Shown piece after piece: positions 37,806 through 47,558 of a stretch of DNA of 64,000 nt. Positions within the stretch are counted from its first letter, which is position 1; the number at the start of each line of letters is the position of its first letter. The translations under genes were made by a program, and so were the position numbers. This stretch comes from Paraglaciecola sp. L1A13 (lineage in GTDB: Bacteria > Pseudomonadota > Gammaproteobacteria > Enterobacterales > Alteromonadaceae): NCBI RefSeq assembly GCF_009796745.1, contig NZ_CP047024.1, positions 4,278,001-4,342,000 on the forward strand. The letters run 5' to 3'. The notes beneath the pieces were generated by a model. It saw only the letters and a list, made by a program, of their open reading frames with translations. It searched no databases and had not been told where the DNA came from.

Positions 37806-40800
37806 TTAGAATCTGTAGTTAACACCAATACGCATTTCCCACAAAGATGCATCACCTTGACGACTTTGAGGTGAAGTATTCCCGATAGTGGCAGTATTGA
37901 AAGATACTTCTTCCAAAATTCCCCAGTCATCGTTAATCATGTTAGTGAAGTTATCAATGGTCAAGCTAACGGTGGCTGTATGACCATCAGCAAATGCTGG
38001 GATCTCTTGCCTTACCGCGATATCCACTTTTGTCCACCAATCGCTTTCTTGATCATTACGCTCTGCTCCGATAGGAAGCACGCTGTTGCTGTCCAAATAC
38101 GGTGTATATCCAAAGATTTCGTTGTTGGCGACATCTTGAGATAGAGTGAAGCTATATGGACGACCTGATTGCGCCAATGCATACATGTTGAAGCGTGTCT
38201 CTAAACCTGCAAAGAGTTCAATTGCATAACTAAAGTCAGCAGTAAAACGATGCTCAATGTTCCAATCTGATAACGAAGATACATCTTCGTTTGGATTAGT
38301 AAATGCACGATATTGATAATTGGAGAATGCAACAGAACTTGTCATAGGCTGTACATCTTCAGCATGGTTATAGGAGTAACCAGTGACCAAGCGTAAGCCA
38401 TTATCCCAAGTCTTCTCTAAGGTTCCTGTCAATGAATAAGAAGTAGATACTTCGTCAGAATTAGTTAGTTCAAGAGAACCATAACCATTACTTTCATAAT
38501 CAACATAACCTTCATCAGTAAATCCAACTTCATCAATACCAACATACTTAATCATCGCTTGGTCTTGCGTAAACGACACTAATAAATCTGCGTTTAGGAT
38601 GAAGTCAGAATCAGTTACGTGCGTTATACCCGCTGATACTTTCCACTCACTTGGCATTTTGAAATCTGGATCTAAGTTATTTGATTCAAAATTACCTGCG
38701 GCGCCACTATCCAACAAGTCGTCAAGTTCAGAAGGAACACCATAGCCTGGACCAACTGGCGCGCCATCTTCAACATTGGCCCAAACCACATCATCATCAA
38801 ACAAGCTGCGAGATCCATCGTCATAACCGAAATCACCACCGTCTACTTCACCGCCAGTTACGTTGGTATTCTGGTAATTATTGGTCATCCAAACGTTCGG
38901 GTTACCACCAGAGAATAAGCCTACGCCACCACGGATTTCAGTACTGTCGCTAAGGGTATAGTTCAAACCAATACGCGGTTGAAGTAAACTAATACCATCT
39001 AGGTTTGCCGTATTACTGTAACCATTACCAGCAAGAAAATCTGCATTCTCTACAGGCTTATCAGACGTGGTTATCCAGTCATAACGTAAACCCGCTATTA
39101 CTTTCAAATCATCTGTTAAGTAGAAGTCATCTTGAATATAGGTACTGTGCGATGTGTAACCCCATTCCGCAGCACGATCATTAATGTCACCTGAATAGGC
39201 GTGGCCATACTCAACGTCACTAGCGATACCATTTTCAAAATCTGCAATACTATCAAAAGAAAGTGACGTTTCAGCGTGTTGTACAAAGATGTTATATATT
39301 TCTAGATCGTCACTTTCGTAACCGAACGTAAGACTATGACCGTTATCAAGGTAATAGTTACCACGGAACATCATGCTAAGTGCATCCCAATTGAGATCAT
39401 TCACTTGGCGACTATCGTCCGAACCTAAAAAGACGGTCATATCATCTAAAAAGAGCTTAACTTCACCAAAGTCATTCCCTCCAACACTGCCATCACCGGT
39501 AAGTGAGTTTTGACGATTATCTAATTCAGTATAAGAAAGACGCACTTCGGTAGAGAATTTATCATTCCAATCAGAATACAATACACCTGAATAAGACGTC
39601 AGTTCCGCACCACGTTCGTACAAATGGCTAGACAGTTCAAATTCGTCTGAATCACCATCTGATTCAGCAAAGTTGTTACCATCATTCCAGTTATATGTGA
39701 AAGACGCTCGGTGTTGTTCGTTGATGTTCCAATCTAATTTAACTAAAAGCTTTTCATCTTCGTTTGCAAGGCTTGAAGGAACTGTGCCTGGGTCAAACTG
39801 ATATAAATCATTCGAGATACGAATAATTTCATCTAATTGAGTTTGCGTAAGGGCTACTTCGTTGATCGCACCTGAACCAGCTACACCGCGATCAAAAATA
39901 TTTGCGCCTTCGAGTTTTTCATATGCTGCAAAAATGAATAATTTATCTTTAATTAATGGAGCGCCAACACTGAAACCATAACGTTTTTCTGTGTAGTCGC
40001 CAATGTTGATGTCGTCGCCTTCTAACGAGTCACCTCTAAGGTCATTGCTGCCGTAATCATAGAATGCAGAACCGTGCACTTCATTTGTACCCGTCTTACT
40101 TACAGCACTGATATTACACGCTGAGAAACCACCATAGATGACGTCAAACGGTGCAATTTCCACTGCAACACCTTCAATCGCATCATAAGAGAAAGGCATT
40201 CTCTCTGTTGGGTAACCATTTGAGTTAAGACCAAACAAGTCATTCATGCGCACGCCATCAACAGTTAAGCTGTTGAAACGAGGGCTTTTACCCACACACT
40301 GAATGCCGCCGCTTCCGCCTTCATCAACGTAGATGCGAGGGTCAATTCTTACGATATCAGTCAAGTCACGGTTAATGGCTGGTGCATTTTCTAGCGTTGC
40401 TAAATCAAAGTTAGCGCCAGGTCCAATTTTACCAAAAGATAAACTGCTAACTTGTGATGCGGAAACCGATATCCGTTCAATATTGTCCTCTGCAGTCAAG
40501 GCACGGTTAATCGGCGCTGTTTCACCCAAACTAAGGTAAACATCTTCTATCGTTTGGTCAGCAAATGTATTTGAATCTAGCTCAATCGTGTAAGGACCAC
40601 CTACGCGCAGACCATTTAAATTGAAAGTACCTGCAGAGTTAACCGTAGCAGTTTTTACAGCACCAGTAGGTACATGAGTTACTTTAACAACCGTTCCTGC
40701 TGCTGGATTACCATTTGGACCAACAATCTGACCTGTCATACCTGAAGAAGTAGTTTGTGCGAATGCAGCTGAAGACATGCCGAGTGACATGGCAACTGCA

Positions 40801-40835
40801 AGCGCAATGCTAGTGAGCTTAGTTTTTCTTAACAT
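37806..40835 (-). CDS. Oar-type TonB-dependent receptor
   Basis: A 1009-residue outer-membrane protein with a signal peptide (cut at A-F-A-Q). A carboxypeptidase-regulatory/CnaB-like domain follows (about 30-110: G-M-T-G-Q-I-V-G-P-N-G-N-P-A-A-G-T), then a plug domain (about 120-240) and a 22-strand-type barrel ending M-R-I-G-V-N-Y-R-F with the terminal Phe. Oar-like receptors are abundant in marine alteromonads and import large or unusual substrates, often peptides or oligomers; the substrate here is unknown. AGGAAAC precedes the ATG. The gene is divergent from the PhnD-like/membrane-protein pair. Confidence 0.9.
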   Translation of the reverse strand: MLRKTKLTSIALAVAMSLGMSSAAFAQTTSSGMTGQIVGPNGNPAAGTVVKVTHVPTGAVKTATVNSAGTFNLNGLRVGGPYTIELDSNTFADQTIEDVYLSLGETAPINRALTAEDNIERISVSASQVSSLSFGKIGPGANFDLATLENAPAINRDLTDIVRIDPRIYVDEGGSGGIQCVGKSPRFNSLTVDGVRMNDLFGLNSNGYPTERMPFSYDAIEGVAVEIAPFDVIYGGFSACNISAVSKTGTNEVHGSAFYDYGSNDLRGDSLEGDDINIGDYTEKRYGFSVGAPLIKDKLFIFAAYEKLEGANIFDRGVAGSGAINEVALTQTQLDEIIRISNDLYQFDPGTVPSSLANEDEKLLVKLDWNINEQHRASFTYNWNDGNNFAESDGDSDEFELSSHLYERGAELTSYSGVLYSDWNDKFSTEVRLSYTELDNRQNSLTGDGSVGGNDFGEVKLFLDDMTVFLGSDDSRQVNDLNWDALSMMFRGNYYLDNGHSLTFGYESDDLEIYNIFVQHAETSLSFDSIADFENGIASDVEYGHAYSGDINDRAAEWGYTSHSTYIQDDFYLTDDLKVIAGLRYDWITTSDKPVENADFLAGNGYSNTANLDGISLLQPRIGLNYTLSDSTEIRGGVGLFSGGNPNVWMTNNYQNTNVTGGEVDGGDFGYDDGSRSLFDDDVVWANVEDGAPVGPGYGVPSELDDLLDSGAAGNFESNNLDPDFKMPSEWKVSAGITHVTDSDFILNADLLVSFTQDQAMIKYVGIDEVGFTDEGYVDYESNGYGSLELTNSDEVSTSYSLTGTLEKTWDNGLRLVTGYSYNHAEDVQPMTSSVAFSNYQYRAFTNPNEDVSSLSDWNIEHRFTADFSYAIELFAGLETRFNMYALAQSGRPYSFTLSQDVANNEIFGYTPYLDSNSVLPIGAERNDQESDWWTKVDIAVRQEIPAFADGHTATVSLTIDNFTNMINDDWGILEEVSFNTATIGNTSPQSRQGDASLWEMRIGVNYRF

Positions 40836-41238
40836 TGTGTGTTTCCTAATTATTGTGAATAGTAAATCGTGTTAGTTTTTATGCCGCTATTATTTTATTT
40901 TTTTATTGCATTTATATTACTGCACTGACTAATAACCGAACAATCTGACTAAATGGTCAAATTTTCCCTGCCCGCTTCAAAATCTTATCTATTAACGACC
41001 ACTATTATTTTTTATTTGCCGTGGCCTGAAACGATATGTGACAAACTTCGACTTAGTTAGTGTGACCAATCTTCGCAAAGTAAAAACCCCTTAATAGCAT
41101 TCATAACTTCTTATTAGTAATCATTAATAATCAATAGGTTAACCTACTTAAGTAAACTTACCTATTGCATTAAGTAAGACTAACTGGTCAAATCAGTTCA
41201 ATAAGTAAAAACACCTAACTTGAGTATAGATTAACATT
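40836..41238. promoter_or_regulatory. Control region between oar and the PhnD-like gene
   Basis: This 403-base AT-rich divergent gap carries TGACTAAATGGTCA (40946-40959, imperfect inverted repeat) about 110 bases before oar. A half-site-like TGACCAAT lies at 41063-41070, and AACTG-N7-CAGTT (41182-41198), which contains TGGTCAAAT, lies about 40-55 bases before the PhnD-like gene. TGGTCAAAT occurs twice (40954-40962, 41185-41193). These are candidate operators. No convincing -35/-10 pair was identified. Confidence 0.5.
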
Positions 41239-42123
41239 TTGTCGACGAGCACCATAACCCTACCTATTTTATCGGGACTTTTCATGCTTGCCAGTTGGTA
41301 TACTGGTGTTTTTTCAGGCGCGATAAAAAGTGAAGATTTATCTAATTTAATTTCTGAATCGCTCAGTTGCCAAACAAAATCGGTAAAAAATAGTGACATT
41401 TTTGTTGTTTTTATAACCGATCAAGGAATGGCGAGCAAACTTCTTTCTTCTTTATGTAGCAATCAAACCATCAATCGTCAATACGGTGAAGTGTCAATTC
41501 AATGGAGTCATAACGAACAAGAGATCATTCAATATGTCGGCAAAGGTATCGCTGACCTTGCATTAGTTAAAGAAAATGTGATGCTTGCTTTTGCTGTAGA
41601 AACCACTTACCGCTATCAAACAATCGCCCAATATCAAGACTATTCTACCTATCTTATTTCCCTAAAAGAAAAACCGGAACTGACTAAACAATACTTATGG
41701 GGGAAACGCTTAGGCTTATTGGATTATCCCAGTAGCCGTTCAGGGCATATCGTACCTAAAGGTTTGATGAATGACTTAGGTATATCTGAAGCAAATATGG
41801 AAATAGTCTACGTTAACTCCCACGAAGCGCTGCGCGATCTTTTAGCTGCCGGTAAGGTTGATATCATCTCGTCCTTTTGGAAAGACGAAGACGAGCAGCG
41901 ATTCTCTGCGAATTACATTACGCCGATAAAAACGAAAGTTAGTGGTAGCAAATGGTACTTAAAAATGGAAACTCGCAATACAGATTTGATATGCGAAATT
42001 CAAAATACCTTATTAAAGTTATCAGCTGAAACTCAATCAGATTACTACAGTCAACTTCAGCTTATCCCCAACCACTGCCAGCCGCCATTAAATGAAGAGG
42101 AGCAGCAATTAGATGAAAAATAA
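41239..42123 (+). CDS. PhnD-like periplasmic substrate-binding protein
   Basis: A 294-residue protein that reads as a type-2 periplasmic binding protein of the phosphate/phosphonate (PhnD/SsuA) group: I-A-D-L-A-L-V-K-E-N, Y-L-W-G-K-R-L-G-L-L-D-Y-P-S-S-R-S-G-H, A-L-R-D-L-L-A-A-G-K-V-D-I. The TTG at 41239 gives a signal-like leader (P-I-L-S-G-L-F-M-L-A-S-W); ATG 41284 has GGGA upstream but would lose it. No ABC permease or ATPase gene accompanies it. It overlaps the next gene by 11 bases, which suggests a sensor rather than a transport role. Confidence 0.7.
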   Translation: MSTSTITLPILSGLFMLASWYTGVFSGAIKSEDLSNLISESLSCQTKSVKNSDIFVVFITDQGMASKLLSSLCSNQTINRQYGEVSIQWSHNEQEIIQYVGKGIADLALVKENVMLAFAVETTYRYQTIAQYQDYSTYLISLKEKPELTKQYLWGKRLGLLDYPSSRSGHIVPKGLMNDLGISEANMEIVYVNSHEALRDLLAAGKVDIISSFWKDEDEQRFSANYITPIKTKVSGSKWYLKMETRNTDLICEIQNTLLKLSAETQSDYYSQLQLIPNHCQPPLNEEEQQLDEK

Positions 42124-43048
42124 CCTAATTTACGCTGCCGTTTTTTTAACAACTTGGTTGGTATTTCAAATTGCATTTGTCGTAGGTGTGCATTTCCAAA
42201 CGACCTCAAACCAAACACAGTTTTTAGCCAGTATCGAAAAACGCATCGCTATTGACTTACCAAAATTGCGTTTAGCCAATTCTAAATTCAAAACAGTTGC
42301 AGACGCACGCTCTGTAAGCCTGTATTTGGGCGATTTAAATGACCTTTTAGAGCAACGAACATCCCCAATTTATGTGACTAGCATTCAAGGGATAATGGCA
42401 CCTGATGTAAAACAAGACGTTGAAAAATGGGAGGCTTATCTTCAAACTAATGATCAGAAAATAGTTATACAGTACACAAAAAATGCTCTATTTTGGTTTG
42501 ATTATTTCAGTGTTATTCCGATTATATTAGCGATTATTCTTAGCCTGTTATATATAAGAAAACTGCGCTCTACACATAAAAATGCGGTTGTTCTGCAAAA
42601 CGAGCAAGAAGTCGCTCATCAACATCAATTGATTATCGATTTAAAAAACAAAACCCTGAGCTATATCGACAACACGACGACCGTTGTACTACCGAATAAG
42701 CCATTTTGTTTTTATGCTGCATTGGTCGAATTTTGTATACATGATAAAAGCGCTAATTTAAGCAATAGCAGTGATGTGCCAGACGAACTTGCACAAACCG
42801 CAAATAAATACTTTTATCGCTTAATTGATTTGGGGCACACTAAACGTAAAAGACCAGACTTTACCGCTAATTTAGATAAAACCCTCAGTGAAATACGTTC
42901 CGCGTTGGATGATTTATTCGTCGATCATCAAGATGAAAAAGAGCAATTCTACCCGCCAAAAGCGCAAGGGGAAGGCTCTAGGTCGAAGTTACACAATTAC
43001 GCATTACCCAATTTGACAGATGACAAAGTTGTTTTCATCGGAAAATAG
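42113..43048 (+). CDS. Membrane protein with periplasmic domain and possible winged-helix C-terminus
   Basis: I do not recognise this 311-residue protein. It has two transmembrane helices (about 6-26 and 127-147) flanking a ~100-residue periplasmic domain. A coiled linker (about 150-178) leads to a cytoplasmic C-terminal region (about 180-311). That region begins I-I-D-L-K-N-K-T-L-S-Y with V-V-L-P-N-K-P-F-C-F-Y-A-A-L-V-E-F, later T-L-S-E-I-R-S-A-L-D-D-L-F, and ends D-K-V-V-F-I-G-K. This order recalls the OmpR/ToxR-type winged helix, though the match is weak. Overlap with the PhnD-like gene suggests the pair senses a ligand across the membrane. Function is inference. Confidence 0.6.
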   Translation: MKNNLIYAAVFLTTWLVFQIAFVVGVHFQTTSNQTQFLASIEKRIAIDLPKLRLANSKFKTVADARSVSLYLGDLNDLLEQRTSPIYVTSIQGIMAPDVKQDVEKWEAYLQTNDQKIVIQYTKNALFWFDYFSVIPIILAIILSLLYIRKLRSTHKNAVVLQNEQEVAHQHQLIIDLKNKTLSYIDNTTTVVLPNKPFCFYAALVEFCIHDKSANLSNSSDVPDELAQTANKYFYRLIDLGHTKRKRPDFTANLDKTLSEIRSALDDLFVDHQDEKEQFYPPKAQGEGSRSKLHNYALPNLTDDKVVFIGK

Positions 43049-43360
43049 CGCGATGCCCATCAATGCTTAATTTTTCTTCCCTTTCTACTTTTGTTGCATA
43101 GCATCTGAAGCCCTAAATTCAAAATGCTTTGCTCGGGTAACTTCTATCCGCTGCATATAATCAATTTACCAAAAAACAAAACTTGACCAAATGGTCTATA
43201 AATATTAACGTTGTTGCGTTAATGTTAACCAGAGGGGCTAACATTGGGTAGATTTACGGGTTGTCACAAAAATTGCTGTATAAATGCACCGTGAAAACTG
43301 ACTTTTTCACCGTTCGCTGGTATCTTTCAAGCAATCTCATATCTATCATTTCGGAGTAGT
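43049..43360. promoter_or_regulatory. Upstream region of udk with a palindrome
   Basis: A 312-base gap. It holds TGACCAAATGGTCT (43184-43197; inverted repeat TGACCA-AA-TGGTC), sharing 12 of 13 bases with the site before oar. Nearer the gene is a GTGAAA/TTTCAC inverted repeat around 43290-43310. These are candidate control sites for udk. No other gene was seen. Confidence 0.45.
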
Positions 43361-43984
43361 ATGTCTGCCCCCCTCGTTATCGCTATCTCCGGTGCTTCTG
43401 GCTCGGGTAAATCGCTGTTTACTGAAAATTTGCTAAAGGAATTTTCAGAAGACGGGAAACATGTTCGAATATTACGTGAAGATCATTATTACCGCGCTCA
43501 GGATCATCTCCCTATGGAAGAGCGTGAAAAAAATAATTACGACCATCCCAAAGCATTTGAACATGAATTACTGGTTGAGCACTTGCAAGCCCTGAGAAAC
43601 TGGCAGTCGGTTGAATACCCTCACTATTGCTACAAAACACATACACGCTTGGCTCAAACCGAAAAACTAATGTCAGCACCGGTTATCATAATTGAAGGTA
43701 TTATGTTGTTAGCAAATCAAGATTTGCAGCCCTTATTCGACATTAAAATCTTTGTAGATACCCCCTTAGACATTTGCTTATTGCGTCGCATGAAACGTGA
43801 TATTGCTGAACGAGGTCGTACGCTAGATTCTGTTGCCAAACAATATGAATCAACTGTTAAACCAATGTACCATCAGTTTATCGCACCAAGTCGTTTTACT
43901 GCTGATGTGATTGTTACCCAAGGCGGCAAGAACCGTATTGCACTGGATGTTATTAAATCTCATATTCAGCAGACGCTACTTTAG
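43361..43984 (+). CDS. udk: Uridine/cytidine kinase
   Basis: A 207-residue P-loop kinase: Walker A G-A-S-G-S-G-K-S (10-17), E-D-H-Y-Y-R, N-Y-D-H-P-K-A-F, Y-C-Y-K-T-H-T-R and R-R-M-K-R-D-I-A-E-R-G-R match uridine kinases. It phosphorylates uridine and cytidine for pyrimidine salvage. It lies 47 bases before nupC, a functionally matching neighbour. GGAG precedes the ATG. Confidence 0.95.
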   Translation: MSAPLVIAISGASGSGKSLFTENLLKEFSEDGKHVRILREDHYYRAQDHLPMEEREKNNYDHPKAFEHELLVEHLQALRNWQSVEYPHYCYKTHTRLAQTEKLMSAPVIIIEGIMLLANQDLQPLFDIKIFVDTPLDICLLRRMKRDIAERGRTLDSVAKQYESTVKPMYHQFIAPSRFTADVIVTQGGKNRIALDVIKSHIQQTLL

Positions 43985-44031
43985 TCCGAAACCAATAACG
44001 ACGATATAATAACAATAATTAAGGAGTTAGG

Positions 44032-45240
44032 ATGGTCAGCTTGATTGGCATCGCTGTTCTGTTCATTCTTGCGATACTGCTTTCTGCACATCGCAAGTCG
44101 ATAAACTGGCGCACTGTGGGTGGTGCATTTGCCATTCAGGCCATAATTGGCGCATTAGTGCTGTACTTCCCTCCAGGGAAAGAGTTTTTGCTAGGCCTGA
44201 CTGTCTACGTCAAAAATATTATTGAATACAGTCAGCAAGGCATAGATTTCATTTTTGGTCAGCTTGGTAACAAATCACTTGGCTTTATTTTTGCGTTCAA
44301 TGTTTTACCGGTCATCGTGTTTTTCTCTTCGTTAATCACTGTTCTCTATCATTTGGGAATTATGTCTTGGATCATCCGCTTAATCGGTGGTTTTTTGCAA
44401 GTCGCCCTAAAAACCAGTCGCCCTGAGTCCATGTCTGCTGCAGCTAATATTTTTGTTGGTCAGACTGAAGCCCCATTGGTGGTAAAGCCATTTATTCCAC
44501 ATATGACTCGCTCAGAACTGTTCGCCATTATGGTTGGCGGTTTAGCGTCTATTGCGGGCTCTGTTATGGCTGGATACGCGGGAATGGGGGTGGAAATTAA
44601 GTATTTGCTCGCTGCCAGCTTCATGGCTGCTCCAGGTGGTTTATTGATGGCAAAAATCATTATGCCTGAGACCCAAGAAGTGAAGAACGAACTAGCTGAA
44701 GTCGACAATGAAGAAGATAAATACGCTAATATTTTTGATGCGGCAGCCAGCGGTGCAGCTTCCGGTATGCACCTAGCGCTAAATGTAGGCGCCATGCTGC
44801 TTGCCTTTATCGCTCTTATCGCTTTGCTAAACGGTCTAATTGGCTGGGCTGGTGGTTTAGTGGGCGTTGAAAACTTAAGCTTTGAAATGATCCTCGGTTA
44901 CGTTTTTCAGCCGTTAGCATGGACATTAGGCGTGCCATGGGATGAAGCGAATCTTGCAGGGAGCTTTATCGGGCAGAAAATGGTCGTCAATGAGTTTGTT
45001 GCCTACGTAGATTTTCTAAAATACCAAGCAGATTTATCACCAGGTACGCAAGCTATCGTCATATTTTCACTTTGTGGTTTTGCTAATTTTTCATCGATTG
45101 CGATACTTATGGGTGGTATTGGCGCATTGGCTCCAACCAGACGCAAAGAAATTGCCCAACTTGGCTTAAAAGCAGTATTAGCGGCCACGTTAGCAAATCT
45201 AATGAGCGCAGCGTTAGCAGGCTTATATCTAAGCCTTTAA
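44032..45240 (+). CDS. nupC: NupC-family concentrative nucleoside transporter
   Basis: A 402-residue membrane protein of the CNT family: [12 protein letters not shown] (nucleoside site), the N-terminal gate domain, and [12 protein letters not shown] near the end. It takes up nucleosides with H+ or Na+. AAGGAG precedes the ATG. With udk just upstream it forms a nucleoside uptake and phosphorylation pair. Confidence 0.94.
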   Translation: MVSLIGIAVLFILAILLSAHRKSINWRTVGGAFAIQAIIGALVLYFPPGKEFLLGLTVYVKNIIEYSQQGIDFIFGQLGNKSLGFIFAFNVLPVIVFFSSLITVLYHLGIMSWIIRLIGGFLQVALKTSRPESMSAAANIFVGQTEAPLVVKPFIPHMTRSELFAIMVGGLASIAGSVMAGYAGMGVEIKYLLAASFMAAPGGLLMAKIIMPETQEVKNELAEVDNEEDKYANIFDAAASGAASGMHLALNVGAMLLAFIALIALLNGLIGWAGGLVGVENLSFEMILGYVFQPLAWTLGVPWDEANLAGSFIGQKMVVNEFVAYVDFLKYQADLSPGTQAIVIFSLCGFANFSSIAILMGGIGALAPTRRKEIAQLGLKAVLAATLANLMSAALAGLYLSL

Positions 45241-45332
45241 AGTAACGCCGCCGGCTTTGAAGTAAATATTAAAGGAATGAATGCCAAGGTAGGCAATCCA
45301 TTCACACTACATGACAGACAGGAAAGAATATT

Positions 45333-46172
45333 ATGCAATTGCTCGCAGTTGACTATCTAGCGCCTGACGCGGACAAACAGTTCGTTGAATCGCTGCGCCA
45401 AACAGGTTTTGGTGTCCTTAAAAACCATCCTATTGAACAGTCTTCTGTTACCAGTATTTATCAAAACTGGCAGGCTTTCTTCAATAGCGATGAGAAGCTT
45501 CATTATGCGTTCGATAATAAAAGCCACGACGGTTTCTTCTCAACTAAAGTATCTGAAACAGCCAAGGGTTTTAAAAAGAAAGATATTAAAGAGTACTTTC
45601 ATTATTATCCTTGGGGTAAGTGCCCGCCAAATTTAAAACAAGAATTACAAGACTACTATCAGGCAGCTAATGATTTAGCATCTGAATTACTTGGCTGGGT
45701 TGAAAAGTATTCGCCTGCTGACGTTGCTGCCCACTACAGTGAACCGCTTTCCGGCATGGCCACGAACAGTGATCAGACACTTTTACGTGTGCTACATTAC
45801 CCACCGATTACGGGCAATGAAGAACCTGACGCTATTCGCGCCGCAGCCCATGAAGATATTAATTTATTGACCATTCTGCCTTCAGCGAATGAACCTGGCC
45901 TGCAGGTTAAAGGTACCGGTGATGAATGGATTGACGTACCTTGCGACTTTGGTAATTTGATTGTTAACATCGGGGATATGTTGCAAGAAGCATCCGGTGG
46001 ATATTTTCCGTCTACGTCTCATCGGGTCATTAACCCTAAAGGTGCTGATCAATCTAAATCTCGGATATCGTTACCGTTGTTTTTGCATCCCCGTCCTGAG
46101 GTAGTATTATCAAAACGCCATACCGCGAAGACCTACTTAGCTGAACGTTTACGAGAACTTGGCGTAGCGTAA
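45333..46172 (+). CDS. Isopenicillin-N-synthase-like Fe(II)/2OG oxygenase
   Basis: A 279-residue oxygenase of the DIOX_N/2OG-FeII type. The iron ligands are H173-x-D175 (A-A-H-E-D-I-N) and H230 (T-S-H-R-V), with the 2-oxoglutarate anchor R244-x-S246 (S-R-I-S-L). The substrate is unknown; family members oxidise small molecules, and no biosynthetic cluster is adjacent. AGGAAAG precedes the ATG. It follows nupC by 92 bases and ends before a terminator. Confidence 0.87.
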   Translation: MQLLAVDYLAPDADKQFVESLRQTGFGVLKNHPIEQSSVTSIYQNWQAFFNSDEKLHYAFDNKSHDGFFSTKVSETAKGFKKKDIKEYFHYYPWGKCPPNLKQELQDYYQAANDLASELLGWVEKYSPADVAAHYSEPLSGMATNSDQTLLRVLHYPPITGNEEPDAIRAAAHEDINLLTILPSANEPGLQVKGTGDEWIDVPCDFGNLIVNIGDMLQEASGGYFPSTSHRVINPKGADQSKSRISLPLFLHPRPEVVLSKRHTAKTYLAERLRELGVA

Positions 46173-46196
46173 ACTGTTGATTATCAAACAACAAAA

Positions 46197-46232
46197 ACCA
46201 ACCTCAGCAATATAAAAATCGCTGAGGTCGGT
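46197..46232. terminator. Bidirectional terminator
   Basis: ACC-A-ACCTCAGC (46197-46208) pairs with GCTGAGGT-C-GGT (46221-46232) across a 12-base loop with one internal mismatch. It is A-rich before and has CTTT after. It lies between the convergent oxygenase and TPR lipoprotein genes. Confidence 0.75.
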
Positions 46233-46256
46233 CTTTACAAAGTTATATATGTATAT

Positions 46257-47429
46257 TTAAGAACGCGTCAATAAGTCTAACTCACCTTGATACAGCTCTT
46301 TTTCTTGTAAGTTTTTCGTCTTACGTTTGGCTTTTTTCAAATATCTCTCAGTTTCAACTACCTCACCAAGCGCATAGTACGTTTTCGCTAATGCATAAAA
46401 TATTTCATGACGACTACCGTCGATAGCCAACGCTCGATTAAAATGAGTTAAAGCCTGTTGCAGTTTGCCGAGGTCAAAATCCCTTCTTCCCAAGTCCAAG
46501 TGATAGTATGGGTTACGTAAACGTTTACTTTGCACTCGGGCAAGAATCGCTGCCGATTGTTCCGGCTTGCCCGAATGTGCATACAAGTACGCTAAATTTT
46601 CCCATGCGGTTAAATTATCAGGAGATGAAGACAAAGCATGTAAGTAAACGTTTTCCGATAATTCATACAACTTAGATACGCGATACAAAAAACCTAAATT
46701 GACCAAAGCAGAGTCAAAATTTGGCTCAACTTTTAGGGCGGCTGCAAAATAAGCATATGCGCGGTCGCGATCATTATTAAGCAACGCATCAGCTCCCTTA
46801 TTGTTATAGAACATCGCGATAACTTGATTTTTACTCAATTCTGTTTTTATAAAATGTTCTTTTGCGGTTTGCGGGTTAAAGTCGATTTGATAACCTTTGT
46901 TATACACATAGAATGAATTACTGCTGCGTTCTCTTGGGACTATTTGTAAATTGATATGCCCGTTTAGTAAGCTTACCCCCTCACGTCGTGTCCAATACTC
47001 TGGCACTTTAACGTCTTGAAAGCGCGCACCTAATCCTGCCTCTGTAGCCATTGCATAAGTCATAATAGATAAAGATAAACAGTTCGCGGTTTTGTTATAA
47101 AAGGTTTCATTGGCCGTGGTATTCGCGTCACCGCGATAAAGCAAATCAAAATCTAAGCGCTCAAATATATTTCTGGCTAACGTCTCCGTTCGCTCTATTG
47201 GATCTTTAATACGGCCGACTGTTTTTTGCACGTAGGCCCTGGCTTCTTTGTCCAACCGAAATATATCTTTTTCAGATTCAATCCTAATATCACTTGCTCT
47301 GGGAAATGCATCATCTTGCAAAATGGGCCCTGATACTTGTTTTATGGGCGGAGCACTTTGGCAAGCTGTTAAACCTAGGGTAACAAATAGAATCACCCAA
47401 AATGTATCCTGCTTGGTAAAATATTTCAC
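46257..47429 (-). CDS. TPR-repeat lipoprotein with transglutaminase-like domain
   Basis: A 390-residue protein that starts at GTG 47429 with GGAGAGG 5 bases upstream. The lipoprotein signal ends L-T-A-C23. An N-terminal transglutaminase-like segment (about 60-190) contains N-C-L-S-L-S-I-M-T-Y-A, with the Cys at the usual start of a helix. It is followed by about five TPR repeats (205-370: A-L-V-N-L-G-F-L-Y, A-W-E-N-L-A-Y-L-Y, P-Y-Y-H-L-D-L-G). It is probably envelope-associated. The His and Asp of a full catalytic triad were not confirmed, so enzyme activity is uncertain. Confidence 0.8.
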   Translation of the reverse strand: MKYFTKQDTFWVILFVTLGLTACQSAPPIKQVSGPILQDDAFPRASDIRIESEKDIFRLDKEARAYVQKTVGRIKDPIERTETLARNIFERLDFDLLYRGDANTTANETFYNKTANCLSLSIMTYAMATEAGLGARFQDVKVPEYWTRREGVSLLNGHINLQIVPRERSSNSFYVYNKGYQIDFNPQTAKEHFIKTELSKNQVIAMFYNNKGADALLNNDRDRAYAYFAAALKVEPNFDSALVNLGFLYRVSKLYELSENVYLHALSSSPDNLTAWENLAYLYAHSGKPEQSAAILARVQSKRLRNPYYHLDLGRRDFDLGKLQQALTHFNRALAIDGSRHEIFYALAKTYYALGEVVETERYLKKAKRKTKNLQEKELYQGELDLLTRS

Positions 47430-47558
47430 AATACCTCTCCTCTTTGCTTCTCCTTAAATTTAGTTAAAGAAAGGAGTTTTTACTATAGCGTGGAGGTATA
47501 TTTTGCAACATTTTAATAACATTATATAAACTATTTTGTTACATAAGATTTACAGGTT

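Noticed and set aside
41182..41198. FadR-like site AACTG-N7-CAGTT
   Set aside because: It resembles a FadR operator at first sight, but FadR sites have TGGTC-N-GACCA at the centre, which is missing here. It was kept only as a generic inverted repeat in the control region.
43184..43197. Possible extra CrbR site before udk
   Set aside because: The half-sites GACC/GGTC are shared with the acetate-locus palindromes, but the spacing is 4 rather than 2 bases, so it is treated as a different motif.
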